Origin: Amblyornis subalaris
Taxonomy: Eukaryota; Chordata; Aves; Passeriformes; Ptilonorhynchidae
NCBI GenBank assembly: GCA_018881555.1
Contig: JACAXG010000056.1
Span: forward strand, 693,462 to 757,461
Length of the DNA stretch: 64,000 bases
Direction of reading: 5' to 3'
Every line of letters begins with the position of its first letter. The stretch's first letter is position 1. Below, one piece after another: positions 62,201-64,000 of this stretch. The position numbers and the translations under genes were made by a program. Under the pieces are notes generated by a model. That model did not search any database. It had not been told where the DNA came from and worked only from the letters and a program-made list of their open reading frames with translations.

Positions 62201-62566
62201 TATGATGCAGGCAACATTTTCCTTATCAAAGAATCTGTATGTGCTCATACTTTCCTGCAGATAGCTCTGAAGAGTTGTGAAAGACCTGGAGTGAACAAAG
62301 CAATAGGGTTTTTTTGTTTGGTTCAAATGCAAGTATTCGCATTAAGTTCTTCACTTAAATTTGTGTAAAAATATTGATTTAATAGTTGATTGAACATTGG
62401 AAAAAAGATTATTTTTTGTTTCTCTTTCCTACCCCTCACCGTCCTGTTTGTTTTTAGAATTCTTGCACTGTTTGTGGTTGGAGGGTGCTTCCTTTATATC
62501 CTCAAATTACATTTTGGCCCTGAGGAATGTGACAGAACAAAAATGCCNTATGTGGACCTTGATCGT
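50107..62566 (+). CDS. ST3GAL5: lactosylceramide alpha-2,3-sialyltransferase (GM3 synthase), 5' part
   Basis: This enzyme moves sialic acid from CMP-Neu5Ac to lactosylceramide, making GM3, the first ganglioside of the a-, b- and c-series. It is a type II Golgi membrane protein. The windowed coding exons are 50107-50214 (probable), 61025-61136 and 62458-62566. They encode the cytoplasmic N terminus, the single transmembrane anchor (ILALFVVGGCFLYILKL) and the start of the luminal stem (EECDRTKM, YVDLDR). YILKL, EECD, KM and YVD match human ST3GAL5 at equivalent spacing. The sialyl motifs L, S, III and VS lie beyond the window. POLR1A lies upstream in the same orientation, as I recall for human 2p11.2. 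Confidence 0.93.
54518..54927 (+). repeat. internally deleted CR1 LINE 3' fragment, sense
   Basis: The fragment starts with the ORF2 end (aggtcctgcacctgtgtggg, then aggagaaggacttcgggatg) and jumps from ctggacatgacc to cttttgacaagggcac. It then continues through ttctttactgtgagtgtggt, gcaacctggtctagtgg and a gtgattct end. About 410 bp remain. The jump skips a segment present in longer copies. Confidence 0.93.
60024..60102 (+). repeat. 34-bp tandem repeat, about 2.3 copies
   Basis: Units start at 60024, 60058 and 60092 (partial). Each full unit contains acccttgcc and gtgtccattctcctttcagg. The only clear differences are single bases and an N at 60075. Confidence 0.9.
61025..61136 (+). CDS. ST3GAL5: ST3GAL5 exon 2 (M2 start)
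   Basis: The acceptor has a long pyrimidine tract (ctttcttttttacag). The exon begins ca-ATG, with the M2 start codon at 61027-61029, and encodes MLSDNNSAKLESDHSPPVQW then CKVAAHEDEKTKLVFK. It aligns with the human segment that starts at the second Met (MPSEYTYVKL...LQWY). It ends in a split Arg codon (ag|gtactc). The third mammalian start (before RRPSLLL) has no Met counterpart here. Confidence 0.88.
61137..62457 (+). other. ST3GAL5: ST3GAL5 intron 2
   Basis: This is a 1.3-kb AT-rich intron from gtactc to tttttag. No repeat or gene was recognised. Confidence 0.8.
62458..62566 (+). CDS. ST3GAL5: ST3GAL5 exon 3: transmembrane anchor and start of stem
   Basis: The exon encodes ILALFVVGGCFLYILKLHFG then PEECDRTKM, an N-filled Pro codon (CCN at 62546-62548) and YVDLDR. 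The hydrophobic run is the signal anchor; EECD, KM and YVD match mammalian GM3 synthase. The donor chosen is cgt|gtaagg. An alternative six bases on (agg|gttggt) is weaker and also phase 0. Confidence 0.92.
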
Positions 62567-64000
62567 GTAAGGGTTGGTATTTTTTGGCTTTTTTTTCACT
62601 TGTCTTAAAAAAAAAGTTATTAATTGACAATACAAGAGTTATAGGGCTCTACAACAAAGAACTAGAATGCTGAAATTATCCTATGAGTGAAAATATAGTT
62701 TGCTTCATTTCATGCCATAGAAATTCTGGGGTTTGTTCTTGCAGAGTGACAACAGAAGCACACAGAGAAACTGTATTTTTATAGGTAAAATTAGATAACT
62801 GTGACTTTAACATTTCAAATGGACATGTCATTGTACTATTGTGTCAGTGCAAATGACACTGATGATCAGAAGATTGATGCAAGTGGAAAGTAACATATTA
62901 AAAAAAAACCCAGAGCAACAACCCAAACCCGACGCAGTAAACCAGAGGGTTTGGTTTTTTTTTTAACCTAAGTCAGTTCCCCAGTCTGCTTTGCTTTGTA
63001 GTTGCTCAGATGTTTTTGGAATCACAGGGCAGATGTCCAGGAGNGTGCAGCTATTATTTCATTTATTCATTTGAAGTTGTGGCTACTTACTTTAGCTACA
63101 ATTTTGCATGTGGCTTTTAAGCAGGTGTAACAGACATCACTAAAGCCTTTGCTACTTATCCTATTTGCACTTTGTAACAGAACTTACCTGGCTTAGAGCT
63201 GTTACATTTCAGTTTTTGAATGTCTCAATGCTAAGATGCAATTCACAGCAGGAACCTGGACTTAAGACAGTCTCATCTTAGCATTACTGCATGTGCATCC
63301 TCCCCCACCTCCCATCATCTTCAGTGCATGTTTTTCCTCTTCTGAGCCTCTTTGCCTCCCTTTTTTTCTCATTTGACTTATTTATTTTTTCGATAACATA
63401 TTCTTGATTCTAAAGAACAAACATTTTAAACCAAGCAAACCTAAAGACTGCATGGGCTGTGTTATTGCTGTCTCNTGATTTACTTTGTTTGTGTTAGATG
63501 CAGGTTGACCAAAGAGCATTGCTTTGGTCTGGTTAGGTAGTAGCCCATTACAAAGTGTTTGGGGCAATTTCAAGTGATTTGCATCAATTTTTCCTGATAG
63601 AGTGTGCAAATGTCAGCTTTGAAATGAGGCTCTTCCAAAGATGCACTGACCCTTGCCAATGAAGTACAGCATGAAGTTGCTCAGTCATGCTTTGACCAGT
63701 GTGGTGTTTATGCACGAACTTGCAGAAACCTTCATAATGGTGCCAGAGGAAGTTGTGTAGGTCAGTCTTTGTTAAAAAAAAGGCAAAAAAACCCACTTCC
63801 TGTTTCTCANTCGTAGAGGAGAGCTAAATTAGCACAAGATTCAAATGTAGAGTCTCTGACTTCTTTGTTTGCTCATGTTTTTTTAATCACAGTGGAGGNG
63901 AAACCAGCAGAGTTTATTGGGAAAGGGATCATGCAAACAGGATTTTATTTTAACTGATAAAAGTAGTACCTTTGCTGGTTTTTCTCCTTTCTTCCATCAG
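62567..64000 (+). other. ST3GAL5: ST3GAL5 intron 3 up to the window edge
   Basis: This is AT-rich intronic sequence. The last bases (ggtttttctcctttcttcca, then tcag at 63997-64000) form a strong 3' splice site, so the next exon probably begins just outside the window. Confidence 0.65.

Noticed and set aside
62567..62575. Donor agg|gttggt for ST3GAL5 exon 3
   Set aside because: cgt|gtaagg six bases earlier fits the donor consensus better; both are phase 0, so RNA evidence could still overturn this.

Overview
The window is vertebrate nuclear DNA and almost certainly comes from a bird. Genes are split into short exons, introns are compact (116 bp to about 2.4 kb in the main gene), and the recognisable repeats are CR1 LINE 3' ends carrying the avian hallmark of a 'ttccaacc...attctatg' terminus. 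No bacterial operons, CRISPR arrays, integrated viral genomes or tRNA/rRNA genes were recognised. I did not find a new biological system.

Layout: (1) 1-24.5 kb, plus strand, holds the 28 3'-terminal coding exons of POLR1A, the largest and catalytic subunit of RNA polymerase I. They encode about 1,463 residues, and the first ~245 residues lie upstream of the window. All exon junctions keep phase and the frame runs open to a TAG at 23652-23654. One intron (5503-5875) has a GC-AG donor. (2) 24.5-49.2 kb is a roughly 25 kb gene-free interval. It holds several CR1 copies, two older CR1/L3-like LINE relics (one about 2.1 kb, antisense), two small microsatellites, and otherwise sequence in which I recognise nothing. 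(3) 49.2-50.3 kb is a CpG island with an inverted CCAAT box, a CACGTG E-box and GC boxes: the likely ST3GAL5 promoter. (4) 50.1-64.0 kb, plus strand, is the 5' part of ST3GAL5 (lactosylceramide alpha-2,3-sialyltransferase, GM3 synthase): a probable first coding exon, a ~10.8 kb intron, the exon with the second start codon, the transmembrane exon, and a strong splice acceptor in the last bases of the window.

The two genes work in unrelated processes, rRNA transcription in the nucleolus and ganglioside synthesis in the Golgi. As I recall the human map (2p11.2), they are neighbours in the same relative orientation, so this looks like conserved vertebrate synteny.

The most useful secondary observations are the GC-AG intron, the apparent loss of the third (M3) start codon of ST3GAL5, the pattern of single N bases (in POLR1A they fall only where a silent variant is possible, suggesting masked heterozygous sites), and a pair of perfect POU octamers in the intergenic region.
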